DNA from: Betaproteobacteria bacterium Ga0077526 | GTDB taxonomy: Bacteria; Pseudomonadota; Gammaproteobacteria; Burkholderiales; Ga0077523 | Reading direction: 5' to 3' | DNA: 64,000 nt | Assembly: GCA_001464765.1 (NCBI GenBank) | Contig: LNDV01000018.1 | Location: forward strand, 48,816-112,815 | Part shown: piece after piece, positions 9,717 to 18,849 of the stretch | Numbering within the stretch: position 1 is the first letter of the stretch | Layout of the letters: every line of letters begins with the position of its first letter | Made by a program: the position numbers and the translations under genes | Notes under the pieces: model-generated | The model's input: only the letters and a program-made list of their open reading frames with translations | Told to the model about the DNA's origin: nothing | Database searches by the model: none

Positions 9717-10286
9717 TCACGCCGCCGCTGCGATCGGGTCGCCCACCGCCTCGGCACTCCCGCCACGCGAAGCCGCGCCGATCTCCTCGCTCGCCAGGAC
9801 GCGGTTCGTATCCAGGATGATCACGAAGCGGCCACCGATCTTGCCCATGCCTCGGATGAGATCCGGGCGGAGCTTCGTGCCGAAGCTGGGAGGCGGTTCG
9901 ATCTCCGAACCGGGAATCTCCAGCACCTCGTTCACGGCGTCCACGATGACGCCGATGTCCTGCTTGTCGTCCTGCGACTCCACCTCGACGATCACGATGC
10001 AGGTACGTCTCGTGGCCTCGCTGGGCTTGCGACCGAATCGGGTCGCCAGATCGAGCACCGGGACAACGGCCCCGCGAAGGTTGATCACACCCCGGATGCA
10101 CTCCGGCATCATCGGCACGGTCGTCAGACCGGAGAACTCGATGATCTCCTTGATGCGCAGGATGCCTATCGCAAAGGTCTCCCCGCCGATGACGAACGTG
10201 AGGTACTGCTGAGGTTCCTGCACTGCCGCGTGGGACGTGGGAACCCCTGCCGCGCCGCGTGGCGCGACCGTCGCTGATGTCTGCAT
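9717..10286 (-). CDS. cheW: CheW, chemotaxis coupling protein
   Basis: A 189-residue CheW protein that links chemoreceptors to the CheA kinase. After a 25-residue Ala/Pro tail the CheW fold begins with YLTFVIGGETFAIGILRIKEII. It continues through VPMMPECIRGVINLRGAVVPVLDLATRFG and ends with a GKIGGRFVIILDTNRVL strand; these are strong family motifs. The C-terminal Ala/Gly tail is slightly longer than in enteric CheW. It is separated from the upstream mcp by only 14 nt. Confidence 0.95.
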   Translation of the reverse strand: MQTSATVAPRGAAGVPTSHAAVQEPQQYLTFVIGGETFAIGILRIKEIIEFSGLTTVPMMPECIRGVINLRGAVVPVLDLATRFGRKPSEATRRTCIVIVEVESQDDKQDIGVIVDAVNEVLEIPGSEIEPPPSFGTKLRPDLIRGMGKIGGRFVIILDTNRVLASEEIGAASRGGSAEAVGDPIAAAA

Positions 10287-10300
10287 GGTTTCGCCTCTGC

Positions 10301-12379
10301 TCAGAACCGCGTGAAGTGGGCAGGATCCGGCTCGTTCCTCGCCGACAGGGCGAGATTGCCGGCGACCCGAGGCGCAGCCGGACGTGCCACCGGTTTCGCC
10401 GCAGGCTTGGCGCGCAACGCCACGGGGTCCGACTCCGACTCGATACCGGTCTTGAAAAAGGCCACGGCACGCTCGAGCTGCTGGACCTGGTCGCCCATCT
10501 CATGCGCGGTCGCGGCGAGTTCTTCGGAAGCTGCCGCGTTGGTCTGCGTCGCCTTGTTGAGCTGCATCATGGCCCCGTTGATCTGGTTGACGCCCGAGGA
10601 CTGCTCCTCGGAAGCCGCCGTGATCTCCTGGACGAGGTCCGAGGTCTTGCGGATGTTCGGGACCATCTGCTCGAGCAGCTTGCCAGCCTTCTGCGCCAGT
10701 TCGACACTGCTGCCTGCCACCGAACTGATCTCCTGCGCCGCCACCTGGCTGCGCTCCGCGAGCTTGCGGACTTCGGCCGCCACCACTGCGAATCCCTTGC
10801 CGTGCTCCCCGGCCCGCGCCGCCTCGATGGCCGCGTTCAGCGCCAGCAGGTTCGTCTGGTAGGCGATGTCGTCGATGATGCCGATCTTCTGGGCGATGCT
10901 CTTCATGGCAGAGGCCGTCTCGGTCACCGCCTCGCCACCCTCGGCCGCTTCGGTGGCCGCCTTGGACGCGATGCCGTCGGTCACCTTCGCGCTCTCGGTG
11001 TTCTGGGAGATCGACGCTGTCATCTGCTCGAGCGAAGCGCTCGTCTCTTCGACGCTGGCCGCCTGCTCGCTTGCCGCCTGGGAGAGGGATTGCGAGGTTG
11101 CGCTCACCTGCTCGGACGCCGCCGCGATGGTCTGGACCACGGACCGCACATCCGTGATCGTTCCGCGCAGGGTGTCGATCGTGGCATTGCACGCGTCCTT
11201 CATCTGACCGAACGTGCCGGCGTACTCGGTCGTGATGCGTTCGGTCAGGTAGCCCTGGGCCATGGCGGAGACGACGCGAACCACATCGTTCATGCCGCCG
11301 AGGCACGTGTCGAGCAGTTCGTTGATGCTCTCCCCCAGCTCGCGCTGGCCGCCGTGCTTGTCGCTCACGTCGATGCGCTGCGTGAAGTCGCCGACACCGG
11401 CGGCCCGTGCCACATCCTTGGTCTGAGCGACAACGGCCGCGAGCGCCTCGGCCTCGTGCACCCGCTCCGTGATGTCCGTCGCGTACTTGACGACCTTGAA
11501 CGGCTTCCCGTTCATGTCGTAGATCGGGTTGTAGGACGCCTGGATCCAGATTTCCTTGCCGCCGCGGCCGAGCCGCTTGTACTGGCCGCTGTCGTACTCG
11601 CCGCGACCCAGCTTCTCCCAGAACAGGCGATACTCGGCGCTTGCCCGGTACTCAGGCTCGGCGAACATGCTGTGGTGCTGCCCGCGGATCTCGTCGAGCG
11701 TGTAGCCGACGGTCTTCAGGAAGTTGTCGTTCGCGTGCAGGATCTTCCCGTCCGTGGTGAACTCGATGACGGCCTGCGCCTTGCTGATCGCTGCCAGCTG
11801 GCCTTCGAAGTCCGCCTGCTGGAGCTTCTGTGCCGTGATGTCCGTCGCGTACTTGACGACCTTGAACGGCTTGCCCTTCTGGTCGAAGATCGGGTTGTAC
11901 GACGCCTGGATCCAGACCTCCTTGCCGCCCTTCCCGACCCGCTTGTATTGCCCGGCGTCGTAGTCACCGCGCCCGAGCTTCTCCCAGAACATCCGGTACT
12001 CGAGGGTGTCGCGGTAAGAAGGCTCCACGAACAGACTGTGATGCTGTCCCTTGATCTCGTCGAGCGTGTAGCCGAGTGTCGTGAGGAAGTTGTCGTTCGC
12101 CGTCAGGATCCGGCCGTCCAGCGAGAATTCGATGACGGCCTGCGCCTTGTCGATCGCTGCGAGCTTTCCTTTCATGTCCATGAGGGTCGCGGAAGCCGCC
12201 TGGCTCACCGTGGTGCCGGCGCTCTTCGCGCTGGCTTTCGTCGTCTTGGCAGGGGCCGTCCTAGCTGACTTGGCCGCTTTCGCAGGCGCCGCCTTGGCGG
12301 TGGTCTTGCTCGCCGTCTTCTTGACGCTGCTGGACTTCGTGGCGGGGCGCTTCGTGCTTTCCTGCGACTTCGTCTTCAT
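10301..12379 (-). CDS. Soluble methyl-accepting chemotaxis protein with two PAS domains
   Basis: A 692-residue chemoreceptor without transmembrane segments. Residues 1-70 form a Lys/Ala/Ser/Thr-rich tail ([16 protein letters not shown] type) resembling histone H1-like tails. Residues about 73-194 and 195-305 are two nearly identical PAS/PAC units; both begin LAAI(D/S)KAQAVIEF and end [16 protein letters not shown]-like linker follows. The signalling domain (about 410-650) carries the hairpin tip [44 protein letters not shown] region at about 501-544. No NWETF-type CheR-binding pentapeptide ends the protein (it ends HFTRF). PAS domains of this Aer-like kind often bind FAD or heme, so energy or redox sensing is likely but inferred. 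It lies between cheA and cheW. Confidence 0.92.
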   Translation of the reverse strand: MKTKSQESTKRPATKSSSVKKTASKTTAKAAPAKAAKSARTAPAKTTKASAKSAGTTVSQAASATLMDMKGKLAAIDKAQAVIEFSLDGRILTANDNFLTTLGYTLDEIKGQHHSLFVEPSYRDTLEYRMFWEKLGRGDYDAGQYKRVGKGGKEVWIQASYNPIFDQKGKPFKVVKYATDITAQKLQQADFEGQLAAISKAQAVIEFTTDGKILHANDNFLKTVGYTLDEIRGQHHSMFAEPEYRASAEYRLFWEKLGRGEYDSGQYKRLGRGGKEIWIQASYNPIYDMNGKPFKVVKYATDITERVHEAEALAAVVAQTKDVARAAGVGDFTQRIDVSDKHGGQRELGESINELLDTCLGGMNDVVRVVSAMAQGYLTERITTEYAGTFGQMKDACNATIDTLRGTITDVRSVVQTIAAASEQVSATSQSLSQAASEQAASVEETSASLEQMTASISQNTESAKVTDGIASKAATEAAEGGEAVTETASAMKSIAQKIGIIDDIAYQTNLLALNAAIEAARAGEHGKGFAVVAAEVRKLAERSQVAAQEISSVAGSSVELAQKAGKLLEQMVPNIRKTSDLVQEITAASEEQSSGVNQINGAMMQLNKATQTNAAASEELAATAHEMGDQVQQLERAVAFFKTGIESESDPVALRAKPAAKPVARPAAPRVAGNLALSARNEPDPAHFTRF

Positions 12380-12440
12380 GGACTGCTCCTTTCTGCTTGC
12401 GATGATCAGATCCGCGGTTGTCTTGTGAACACCCGGGTTG

Positions 12441-14630
12441 TTACTGGAGCGCCGTCGCCGACGCGCCTTCTCGATTGGTTGCCTTGCCGTGCACGTGTCG
12501 CAGCAGACCTGGAATATCCATGATCAGTGCGACACGACCGTCTCCGAGAATCGTGGAACCTCCGATTCCCCTTACCTTCTGGAACAGCTTGCCGAGGGGT
12601 TTGATGACCGTCTGCGCTTCGCCCAGGAGTTCGTCGACGACGAGCCCTGCGCGTTGACCGGCGTAGCGGACCACGAGGATGTTCTCCCTGCGCGCTGGCT
12701 GACCGCCGATCTCGAACAGATCTCGGATCTGGATGAACGGCAGCACCTGCCCGCGCAGGTTGACGAACTCACGGCCTCTCGCCTCGGTGCGGGCCGCATC
12801 GGTGAACTCGATGCACTCCTCCACCATGTCGAGGGGGACGACGAACACCGAGTCGTTCACGCCCACCAGGAAGCCATCGATGATGGCCAGCGTGAGCGGG
12901 AGCCGGATCCGGATCGTGGTGCCTTCCCCTTCGCGGCTGTCGACCTCCACGGTTCCACGGAGGTCCGTGACGCTGCTCTTGACCACGTCCATGCCGACGC
13001 CGCGTCCCGAGAGGTTGTTGATCTGCGAGGCAGTGGAGAAGCCGGGTTCGAAGATGAGCTCGTGAATTTCCCGCTGGGTCAGCGCAGCGCCCTCGGGGAT
13101 CAGCCCCCGCGACACCGCCTTGGCCACGATCCTGTCGGTCTTGAGGCCGCCGCCGTCGTCCCCCACCTCGATGACGATGCCGCCGGAGTCGTGGTACGCG
13201 TTCAGCTTCACGGTGCCACGGGCGGGCTTGCCGTTCTGCACCCGGACCTCGGTCGGCTCGATACCGTGATCCATGGCGTTGCGCACCAGATGCATCAGAG
13301 GATCGGCGATGCGCTCGACCATGGTCTTGTCGAGTTCGGTATCGCCGCCGTTGATCAGGAGGGCGATGTCCTTGTTCAGGTCGCGGGCCACGTCGTGGAC
13401 CACCCGCTGGAAGCGATTGAAGGTGGCGCCGATCGGCACCATCCTGAGTTGCAGCGCGCTGTCCCTTACGTCCTCGACCAGCGTCCCGAGTACTGAGGCC
13501 GCTTCGAGGAGGTCGGCAGCCCCGCGCCGCTTCGCGACGAGATTGATACCGGCGCCGGCGATGACGAGTTCCCCGATCTGGTTGATGAGGCGATCGAGCT
13601 TGTCGGCATCCACACGGATGAATCGGGACTCCTGCGCCTTGCCGTCCCGCAACTGCTTCTGCTTGTCGAGCGCGGCCTCGACCACGGGCGGGGCCACTGA
13701 CTTCTGGGCAATGAGGATCTCGCCAATCAGGCGGGCCTGCGCCGCAGCGTCGCCGATGCCGGCCGCTTCAGCGCCCTGGATTCGCAGAGCCGCTTCCAGT
13801 TGCGCCTCGGTGATGGCACCGCAACGCACAAGCAGGTCACCCACCCGCACCTCATCCGCGGGCAGCGCTTCGATCAGCGCCACGTAGTCCGCCGCCCGGC
13901 TTGTGGGAGGCAGGATCTGGAGGGTGCAATCGTCTCGGACGAAGTCAAATACGCCTTCGATCGTGCTCTGGTCCGCGGCACTCACCAGACCGATCTCGAA
14001 GCCGAGATAGCACGACTCGGGGTCCATCTCGTCCGCTGCCGGAATCTCGTGGGCCAGCGTCGTCACCGCCACGATCCGACCGACGGTCGACAGGAATCGC
14101 ATGAACGACAGCGGGTCCATGCCGTTGCGAAAGACATCGCGCCCGAAACGCACCGAGATGTGCCAGTAGCCTTCGTCTCCGGCGACCCCGCTGCCACCGG
14201 TCTCGACGACTGCCGTCGGAGACTGGGCGGCGGAAGCCTCGCCGCCGAGATAGGTTCCCAACTGCCGCTGCAGTTCCGCCCCGGTGCGCAGAGCCTCGTC
14301 GTCGAGTTCCGTCCCGGCTGCCACGGCTTCCACCAACCCGGCCATGTGATCTCGGCACTCCAGCAGAAGCGCCGCAAGATCGGGAGTCATCGGGACTGCA
14401 CCATCGCGCACGAGGTCGAGCACACTCTCCACGCCGTGGGTGAAGTCAACGATGCCATCGAGTCCGAAGAGGCCGGCGGACCCCTTGATCGTGTGCGCCG
14501 CACGAAACAGCGCATTGACGGACTCGGGATCCGATCTGCCCTGAGAGAACTCGAGCAGCAGTTCCTCCATCTGCTGAAGCAGATCCCGACTCTCGTGGAC
14601 GTACGTCTCGAACGCCTGATCCAGGTTCAT
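12441..14630 (-). CDS. cheA: CheA, chemotaxis histidine kinase with an extra repeat domain
   Basis: A 729-residue hybrid scaffold kinase that phosphorylates CheY and CheB. The HPt domain has the phospho-His H46 in [15 protein letters not shown]2-like domain begins [13 protein letters not shown]. Between P2 and P3 lies a duplicated helical motif ([20 protein letters not shown] ... [12 protein letters not shown] ... VEAALDKQ). It resembles the N-terminal domain of GspE/MshE-type proteins. Then come P3 dimerisation, the HATPase P4 (N-box [13 protein letters not shown]1 GDDGGGL, G2 GRGVGMDVV) and the CheW-like P5. The ATG at 14630 overlaps the stop of the STAS gene as ATGA; the longer frame to 14708 is therefore rejected. 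Confidence 0.95.
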   Translation of the reverse strand: MNLDQAFETYVHESRDLLQQMEELLLEFSQGRSDPESVNALFRAAHTIKGSAGLFGLDGIVDFTHGVESVLDLVRDGAVPMTPDLAALLLECRDHMAGLVEAVAAGTELDDEALRTGAELQRQLGTYLGGEASAAQSPTAVVETGGSGVAGDEGYWHISVRFGRDVFRNGMDPLSFMRFLSTVGRIVAVTTLAHEIPAADEMDPESCYLGFEIGLVSAADQSTIEGVFDFVRDDCTLQILPPTSRAADYVALIEALPADEVRVGDLLVRCGAITEAQLEAALRIQGAEAAGIGDAAAQARLIGEILIAQKSVAPPVVEAALDKQKQLRDGKAQESRFIRVDADKLDRLINQIGELVIAGAGINLVAKRRGAADLLEAASVLGTLVEDVRDSALQLRMVPIGATFNRFQRVVHDVARDLNKDIALLINGGDTELDKTMVERIADPLMHLVRNAMDHGIEPTEVRVQNGKPARGTVKLNAYHDSGGIVIEVGDDGGGLKTDRIVAKAVSRGLIPEGAALTQREIHELIFEPGFSTASQINNLSGRGVGMDVVKSSVTDLRGTVEVDSREGEGTTIRIRLPLTLAIIDGFLVGVNDSVFVVPLDMVEECIEFTDAARTEARGREFVNLRGQVLPFIQIRDLFEIGGQPARRENILVVRYAGQRAGLVVDELLGEAQTVIKPLGKLFQKVRGIGGSTILGDGRVALIMDIPGLLRHVHGKATNREGASATALQ

Positions 14631-14932
14631 GTCGCGGGCCCTCCGAGCGACGTCGGCCCCGAGTCCATGTAGGAGACAGCAGCCAGGGACAGCACCTCGC
14701 GCACGCATTCACTTGGCTCGAGGATGCGGAACTCGCGACCCACCGCGGCGGCCTCCCGCCTCGCAAGCAGCAGAAGTTGCAGGCCGGCGGCGTCGATCTC
14801 CTGCACGGCAGAGAGGTCCACGCTCGGAACGGCCGAATCCGCAATCTCCGCGAGCAGCCTGGGTTTCAGCTCCGCCGCGGTGTAGATGGTCATTCTCTGG
14901 TCGATTCGCATGCGGTTCGTCTCCGGACTCAT
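14627..14932 (-). CDS. STAS-domain protein of the chemotaxis operon
   Basis: A 101-residue single STAS domain (anti-sigma-factor-antagonist / MlaB-like fold): MTIYTAAELKPRLL, then VPSVDLSAVQEIDAAGLQLLLLARREA. The position phosphorylated in SpoIIAA (DSSG) is DAAG here, so a phosphorylatable Ser is missing. The protein is therefore more likely a constitutive binding partner than a phospho-switch. It has ATGA overlaps at both ends: with cheY at 14929-14932 and with cheA at 14627-14630. STAS genes are known next to cheA in several proteobacterial chemotaxis clusters. Its role is unknown. Confidence 0.85.
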   Translation of the reverse strand: MSPETNRMRIDQRMTIYTAAELKPRLLAEIADSAVPSVDLSAVQEIDAAGLQLLLLARREAAAVGREFRILEPSECVREVLSLAAVSYMDSGPTSLGGPAT

Positions 14933-15297
14933 GGCAGGCAGAGCTTGGCTACGGCAGCAAGCATCTGGTCCGGCTTGAACGGCTTCGTAACCCACGCCTT
15001 CGCTCCGGCTGCCTGCGCTTCCTTCATCTTGGCTTCCAGGGACTCCGTCGTGAGCATGATGATCGGCGTGAACCGGTAGTTCGGCAGCTTCTTGACCTCC
15101 TTCACGAAGCTGATGCCGTCCATGTTGGGCATGTTCACATCGCTGATGATGAGATTCACCGAACGGCCATCGAGCTTCGTGAGCGCGTCCTTGCCGTCAC
15201 ACCCTTCCACCACCTGATAGCCGGCGCCTTTCAGCGCAATGCCAACGACCTGCCGCAACGACGCGGAGTCATCCACCACCAATATGGTCTTCGCCAT
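14929..15297 (-). CDS. cheY: CheY-like single-domain response regulator
   Basis: A 122-residue receiver domain and the first gene of the chemotaxis operon. Acidic pocket residues D9/D10, phospho-acceptor D53 in IISDVNMPNMDG, the LTTES threonine/serine and the KPF lysine (WVTKPFKPDQ) are all present. Phosphorylated by CheA, it would control the flagellar motor. GGTGAAGG precedes the ATG at 15297; the frame extends ten codons upstream without support. A FliA-like promoter lies about 480 nt upstream. Confidence 0.93.
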   Translation of the reverse strand: MAKTILVVDDSASLRQVVGIALKGAGYQVVEGCDGKDALTKLDGRSVNLIISDVNMPNMDGISFVKEVKKLPNYRFTPIIMLTTESLEAKMKEAQAAGAKAWVTKPFKPDQMLAAVAKLCLP

Positions 15298-15785
15298 GAC
15301 CTTCACCCTGGTTGCCTGACACTTCAATGGAACTTGATTGCTTCAGACCGCATCGCACCGGTCGCGCGATGAGCCATGAATGGAGTGGGAGCGCTTCGTG
15401 ATCGCTCCTTTCGTTGTGCTGCCGGGTTCGCGAACACCGAAGTTGCGGACGAGTCCGTGCGTGAACAATCACGACGGAGACGTCATCGGTGTTGGAGGGT
15501 GTCGAACTGGCGTGAGAGGTGGCTGGGTCCGGAGAACGGGTCAGATCGTGCGGACAGAGCATCGCGCAGCACCAACCGGCACTTGCGGACACCCCCTGCA
15601 GAACGACTGACGACATGAAGTTTCACTCTCGCCGACACGGAGTCGGTTTCGTCCGGAACCGTTGCCTCGCGACGGCGAAAGACCTCTCGTGAGGGTCCGT
15701 CTTCGCAAGGCAACATCGAATTGCGCCTTGAGAACGCGTTTGCGGCAGGTTTCCGGAAAACTTGAGCGAGTTGCGCCTGGAAAGA
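15298..15785. other. Long non-coding leader/intergenic upstream of cheY
   Basis: About 490 bases without a gene I can support. Minus-strand frames here lack domain motifs and good ribosome binding sites. If the FliA-like promoter is real, this is an unusually long 5' untranslated region; otherwise a closer promoter for cheY remains to be found in it. Confidence 0.4.
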
Positions 15786-15813
15786 TTATCGGCAGGATTC
15801 CTGAAGGGCTTTA
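15786..15813 (-). promoter_or_regulatory. FliA (sigma-28)-like promoter for the chemotaxis operon
   Basis: On the minus strand this reads TAAAGCCC, 12 nt, then GCCGATAA. The -10 element matches the enterobacterial FliA consensus at all eight positions and the -35 begins TAAAG; the spacer is 12 rather than the usual 11. It points toward cheY, with a predicted start near 15779. The implied leader is about 480 nt with no convincing ORF in it. Confidence 0.55.
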
Positions 15814-15925
15814 GAGTGACTTATTGCCCTCATCCGAAAAATGTCCAGAAAAACTTTGCGAGCGGCGGCCGTAGGCCGGCACTTGTCCGGGGATGCGGTC
15901 GCAATGTCGAGGAATCGACCGTCGC

Positions 15926-16012
15926 GCCCCGGGCGGAGCCCGGGCTACGCGAGCTGCACATGCTGGTGGCGGGGGTGTAGCCCGGACGAGGGGCGAACGC
16001 CCCGACTCCGGG
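15926..16012. repeat. Solitary REP-like inverted repeat
   Basis: It is related to the 113-bp tandem units at 6958-7270. A left arm ending CCCGGGCTACGCGAG and a right arm TAGCCCGGACGAG ... CCCCGACTCCGGG flank a divergent 25-nt centre. It lies downstream of the aldo/keto reductase gene and upstream of the cheY promoter. Confidence 0.75.
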
Positions 16013-16042
16013 AAACAAGGAATACATGCTGTCACCGCGACC

Positions 16043-16063
16043 CAACGGGCGTGCTGCCCGTTG
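16043..16063 (-). terminator. Hairpin downstream of the aldo/keto reductase gene
   Basis: A perfect 8-bp inverted repeat (CAACGGGC / GCCCGTTG) with a 5-nt loop lies 20 nt past the aldo/keto reductase stop on the minus strand. It lacks a T-tract, so it could be a terminator stem or merely a palindrome. Confidence 0.35.
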
Positions 16064-16082
16064 AACCGCGGATGTTTCTACC

Positions 16083-17060
16083 TCACTTGCCCGGTGCCTT
16101 CGCTTCCTCCGACCGGTCGGTGGCCGGCGGCGGTGTCCGCGACAGTGCGCCGATCTCCTCCCGCAGGTCCGCCGTCATGTCGATCTTCACGGAATCGAGC
16201 GATGCCTGAAGCTGCTCGACGTTGCGCGCACCGATGATCGGCGCCGTGACGGCAGGATGCGAGCCGACCCAGGCAACCGCGAGGCTCACCGGGTGGTAGT
16301 TGCGCTCCTTGCAGAATGTCGAGAACTTCACCGCGACCTCGTGCATCCATGATTCCCCGTATCGCTGCGCGTACATCTTGTTTGTCGCGATGCGGCCCTG
16401 GGCGCTGCTGTCCGAGTACTTGCCGGAAAGCAGACCGCCAGCCGCGGGGCTGTAGGGAATCACGGCCACGCCGTTGGCCTGCGCCATCGGCAGGATCTCG
16501 ACTTCCGCCTGGCGCTTGACCAGGTTGTACATCGGCTCGATCACCTGCAGGCGCGCCCATCCCTGGCGTTCCTGAATGTCCATAGCGCGCTGGGTCATCC
16601 ACGCCGAGTGGTTGCTGAGTGCGGGATACAGAACCTTACCGGCGCGCACCAGATCCTCCATCGCGCGAAGTGTTTCCTCCTGGGGCGTGTCGAGATCCAT
16701 CTGATGCAGGAACAGAACCTCCACCCGGTCCGTGCCAAGGCGACGAAGGCTTGCCTCCACAGCGCGGCTGATGTGGCGACGCGAGCCACCGCGCGCGTTA
16801 CGGTCGGTTCCGGTCGGATTGAAGCACTTGGTGGCGACGACGAGGTCATCGCGATGCCCGCGCATCAACTCGCCGAGAATCTCTTCCGAACGGCCGCCGC
16901 TGTACTGGTCTGCCGTGTCGAAGAAGTTGATGCCCGCATCCCGGCAGGCGACATACATCTGTCCTGACATCGCCGCGTCGGCATCCCCGCCGAAGGACAT
17001 GGTGCCGAAGCACAGTTGGGAAACCCGAATCCCGGTACGGCCCAGCAGCTTGTAATTCAT
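16083..17060 (-). CDS. Aldo/keto reductase
   Basis: A 325-residue NADPH-dependent oxidoreductase of the AKR superfamily, with the (beta/alpha)8 barrel pattern. The catalytic tetrad is visible: D48 and Y53 (FFDTADQYSGGRSE), K78 (VVATKCF) and H119 (VLFLHQMD). The start GRTGIRVSQLCFGTM is typical of the YghZ/YajO-type group, and the C-terminal IIGARNVEQLQ binds the cofactor. The substrate is unknown. The ATG at 17060 has GAGGAG upstream; the longer frame to 17201 is not supported. It lies 52 nt downstream of an SDR gene on the same strand, so the two reductases are probably co-transcribed. Confidence 0.92.
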   Translation of the reverse strand: MNYKLLGRTGIRVSQLCFGTMSFGGDADAAMSGQMYVACRDAGINFFDTADQYSGGRSEEILGELMRGHRDDLVVATKCFNPTGTDRNARGGSRRHISRAVEASLRRLGTDRVEVLFLHQMDLDTPQEETLRAMEDLVRAGKVLYPALSNHSAWMTQRAMDIQERQGWARLQVIEPMYNLVKRQAEVEILPMAQANGVAVIPYSPAAGGLLSGKYSDSSAQGRIATNKMYAQRYGESWMHEVAVKFSTFCKERNYHPVSLAVAWVGSHPAVTAPIIGARNVEQLQASLDSVKIDMTADLREEIGALSRTPPPATDRSEEAKAPGK

Positions 17061-17112
17061 TGCGCTCTCCTCGATAAGCGATCTGGCGATCTTTGAAAGT
17101 TCGAACCGTCGA

Positions 17113-17811
17113 CTACGGCGCCATCTGCGGTCGCAGGACGATCTCGGTAGGGCAGCAATTCGCCGAAGACGCGAGGACGTATGCCACGGCATCGGCCACA
17201 TCCTCCGAGCGGATCATGCGATCGGTACGCTTGCCGAGACCGGCGGTCAGGGCTGTGTCCACGAAGCCCGGCATGATGCTGGACACCTTGATGCCGTACT
17301 CCCGGACGTCCTCGAACAGGCAGCCGGTAAAGCCGTTCAGCGCATGCTTGCTGGCCGCGTAGATGGCACTCCCCGCATTCGTGTGGCGGCCACTGATGGA
17401 GGAGATGTTGATGATGGCCCCTTGCCGCCGCTCGATCATCTCCGGCAACACCCCTCGCGTGAGAGCCGTCGCGGCGACGAAGTTGAGATCGAGCACCTCG
17501 CGCCAGACCTCGAGGTCGGCGTCCTGCACCGCACCGCCACGCGCCGTGCCGGCGTTATTGACCAGCACGTCGATCTGCCCGAACCGCTCCCGCGCCGCGT
17601 TCAACGCGGCATCGATGGCCTTGGGGTCCCGCAGGTCGCCCGCGAAGAATCCGGCCTGCACCGACAGAGCGGTGCATTCGGCTGCCGCGCTGGCGAGCGC
17701 CTCGGCATCGCGACCGAGCAGAAACAAGTCGTACCCGAGCGCGGCAAGACGCACTGCAATCGCTCGACCGATTCCCTTTCCAGCCCCCGTTACGACCGCT
17801 GTGTTCGGCAT
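17113..17811 (-). CDS. Short-chain dehydrogenase/reductase (SDR)
   Basis: A 232-residue classical SDR. It has the Rossmann cofactor motif TGAGKGIG near the N-terminus, NNAG in the fourth strand, catalytic Ser in ISSISG and the YAASK catalytic Tyr/Lys pair, followed by the MPGFVDT loop. The substrate is unknown. Two adjacent ATG codons exist (17814 and 17811); the AGGA site is better spaced for the second. The longer frame to 17871 is unlikely. It precedes the aldo/keto reductase gene. Confidence 0.92.
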   Translation of the reverse strand: MPNTAVVTGAGKGIGRAIAVRLAALGYDLFLLGRDAEALASAAAECTALSVQAGFFAGDLRDPKAIDAALNAARERFGQIDVLVNNAGTARGGAVQDADLEVWREVLDLNFVAATALTRGVLPEMIERRQGAIINISSISGRHTNAGSAIYAASKHALNGFTGCLFEDVREYGIKVSSIMPGFVDTALTAGLGKRTDRMIRSEDVADAVAYVLASSANCCPTEIVLRPQMAP

Positions 17812-18087
17812 CATTTCCTCATTCGATTGTGTTGTCGTCAGGTCAGGCGCGAGCGTGGGCTCGTGGTCCATCAGAATGTGCGCTCGTCAGGGTCGCGAGG
17901 TGTCCCGTGGCAATTCCGTCTCGGACCTTGGCGGCCACCAGAATGACGGATCCGGTGAAACATCCCATGCGAGATTCGTGACGCCTGAGTCTCGCTGAAT
18001 TGTGGCATGAACCGCAGATTGTCGATCAGCCTCACGCCCGCCGCGACGACATAGTGCTGATACCGCGACGTCTCGACCTCCAGGGGA

Positions 18088-18612
18088 TCACCTCCCGGCG
18101 GGACTCCCGGAAACAGTCGTCTCACCGCTGTCTTCCGGTCCAGGCGCCCTATCCTCGGAGGACTTCGGTACGCAATCCGCCCGTGCTGGCGAACAGGTCC
18201 TGCGTCGCACCGCAGCCATGTCGACCTGGAACTCGCCCCCGCCGGACTCGGCTCTCCCGGCGGAGAACCAGCCTCCAGGCAGGGAACGGTCCTTCCAACG
18301 GTCTTTCCGACTCGGACAATCGCCCTGACTTTCGAGCCAATAGACGACATTGCCCGCCACGACGATGCTGCCCGAGACCACCGCTGACGTCGCCGTGATC
18401 GCACCCGCCAAGGCGAGCCCCGCCTTGCACTCCAAATTACGGCATCCCTCGAGGAGAGAAGCCACCTGCACCGGCTCGAGGTACATTTCCTTACGAACGG
18501 TCTTGCACGTGGAGTCGAACGTTTCCACAGTCTTGGGCACATACACACAACCGCCAAGCGCAGAGGAAAGCACGCCAAGGAGGCAAGCGGATCGCACCGA
18601 TACTCCAGTCAT
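18088..18612 (-). CDS. Lipoprotein, paralogue of the one at 1.2 kb
   Basis: A 174-residue predicted lipoprotein. The signal sequence ends in the lipobox LGGC with Cys at residue 22, exactly as in the protein encoded at 1190-1501. Shared features follow: PKTVETFDSTC, a Cys pair (EGCRNLEC), and the block GAITATSAVVSGSIVVAGNVVYWLE ending in a Cys. Unlike its paralogue it carries a polar tail of about 80 residues rich in Ser, Gly and Arg. GGAGA precedes the ATG at 18612. Function is unknown. The 276-nt gap to the SDR gene holds no gene I can support. Confidence 0.7.
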   Translation of the reverse strand: MTGVSVRSACLLGVLSSALGGCVYVPKTVETFDSTCKTVRKEMYLEPVQVASLLEGCRNLECKAGLALAGAITATSAVVSGSIVVAGNVVYWLESQGDCPSRKDRWKDRSLPGGWFSAGRAESGGGEFQVDMAAVRRRTCSPARADCVPKSSEDRAPGPEDSGETTVSGSPAGR

Positions 18613-18849
18613 GCCGATTCTCCAAACCAAAGACATCGATTGGCGCCCTGCACCGCACCAGGGAACGGCTCCAGGTATTCCGGCAAGGCGAAGTCAGCGG
18701 AACACCTTTCGGTACAGTCGACGCCATGAGGATAGCCAACCACACCGCCACTGACTAGCGCGACCCGCTTTCGCGACTGACGTCGACAATTCAACGCGTC
18801 GGCCACTGGACCCGGCTCGCCGGGAAAGCGTCGCCCGCCCCCCGCACAA

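Noticed and set aside
10259..12268. 669-codon plus-strand frame opposite the chemoreceptor
   Set aside because: Antisense shadow of the mcp gene. Its repeats merely mirror the duplicated PAS domains.
15269..15716. Minus-strand frames of 77 and 115 codons in the cheY leader
   Set aside because: No domain, no good ribosome binding site, composition of random high-GC DNA.
17812..18087. Minus-strand fragment reading ETSRYQHYVVAAGVRLIDNLRF
   Set aside because: It looks protein-like for about 25 residues but has no start, no ribosome binding site and no recognised family; I could not support a pseudogene.
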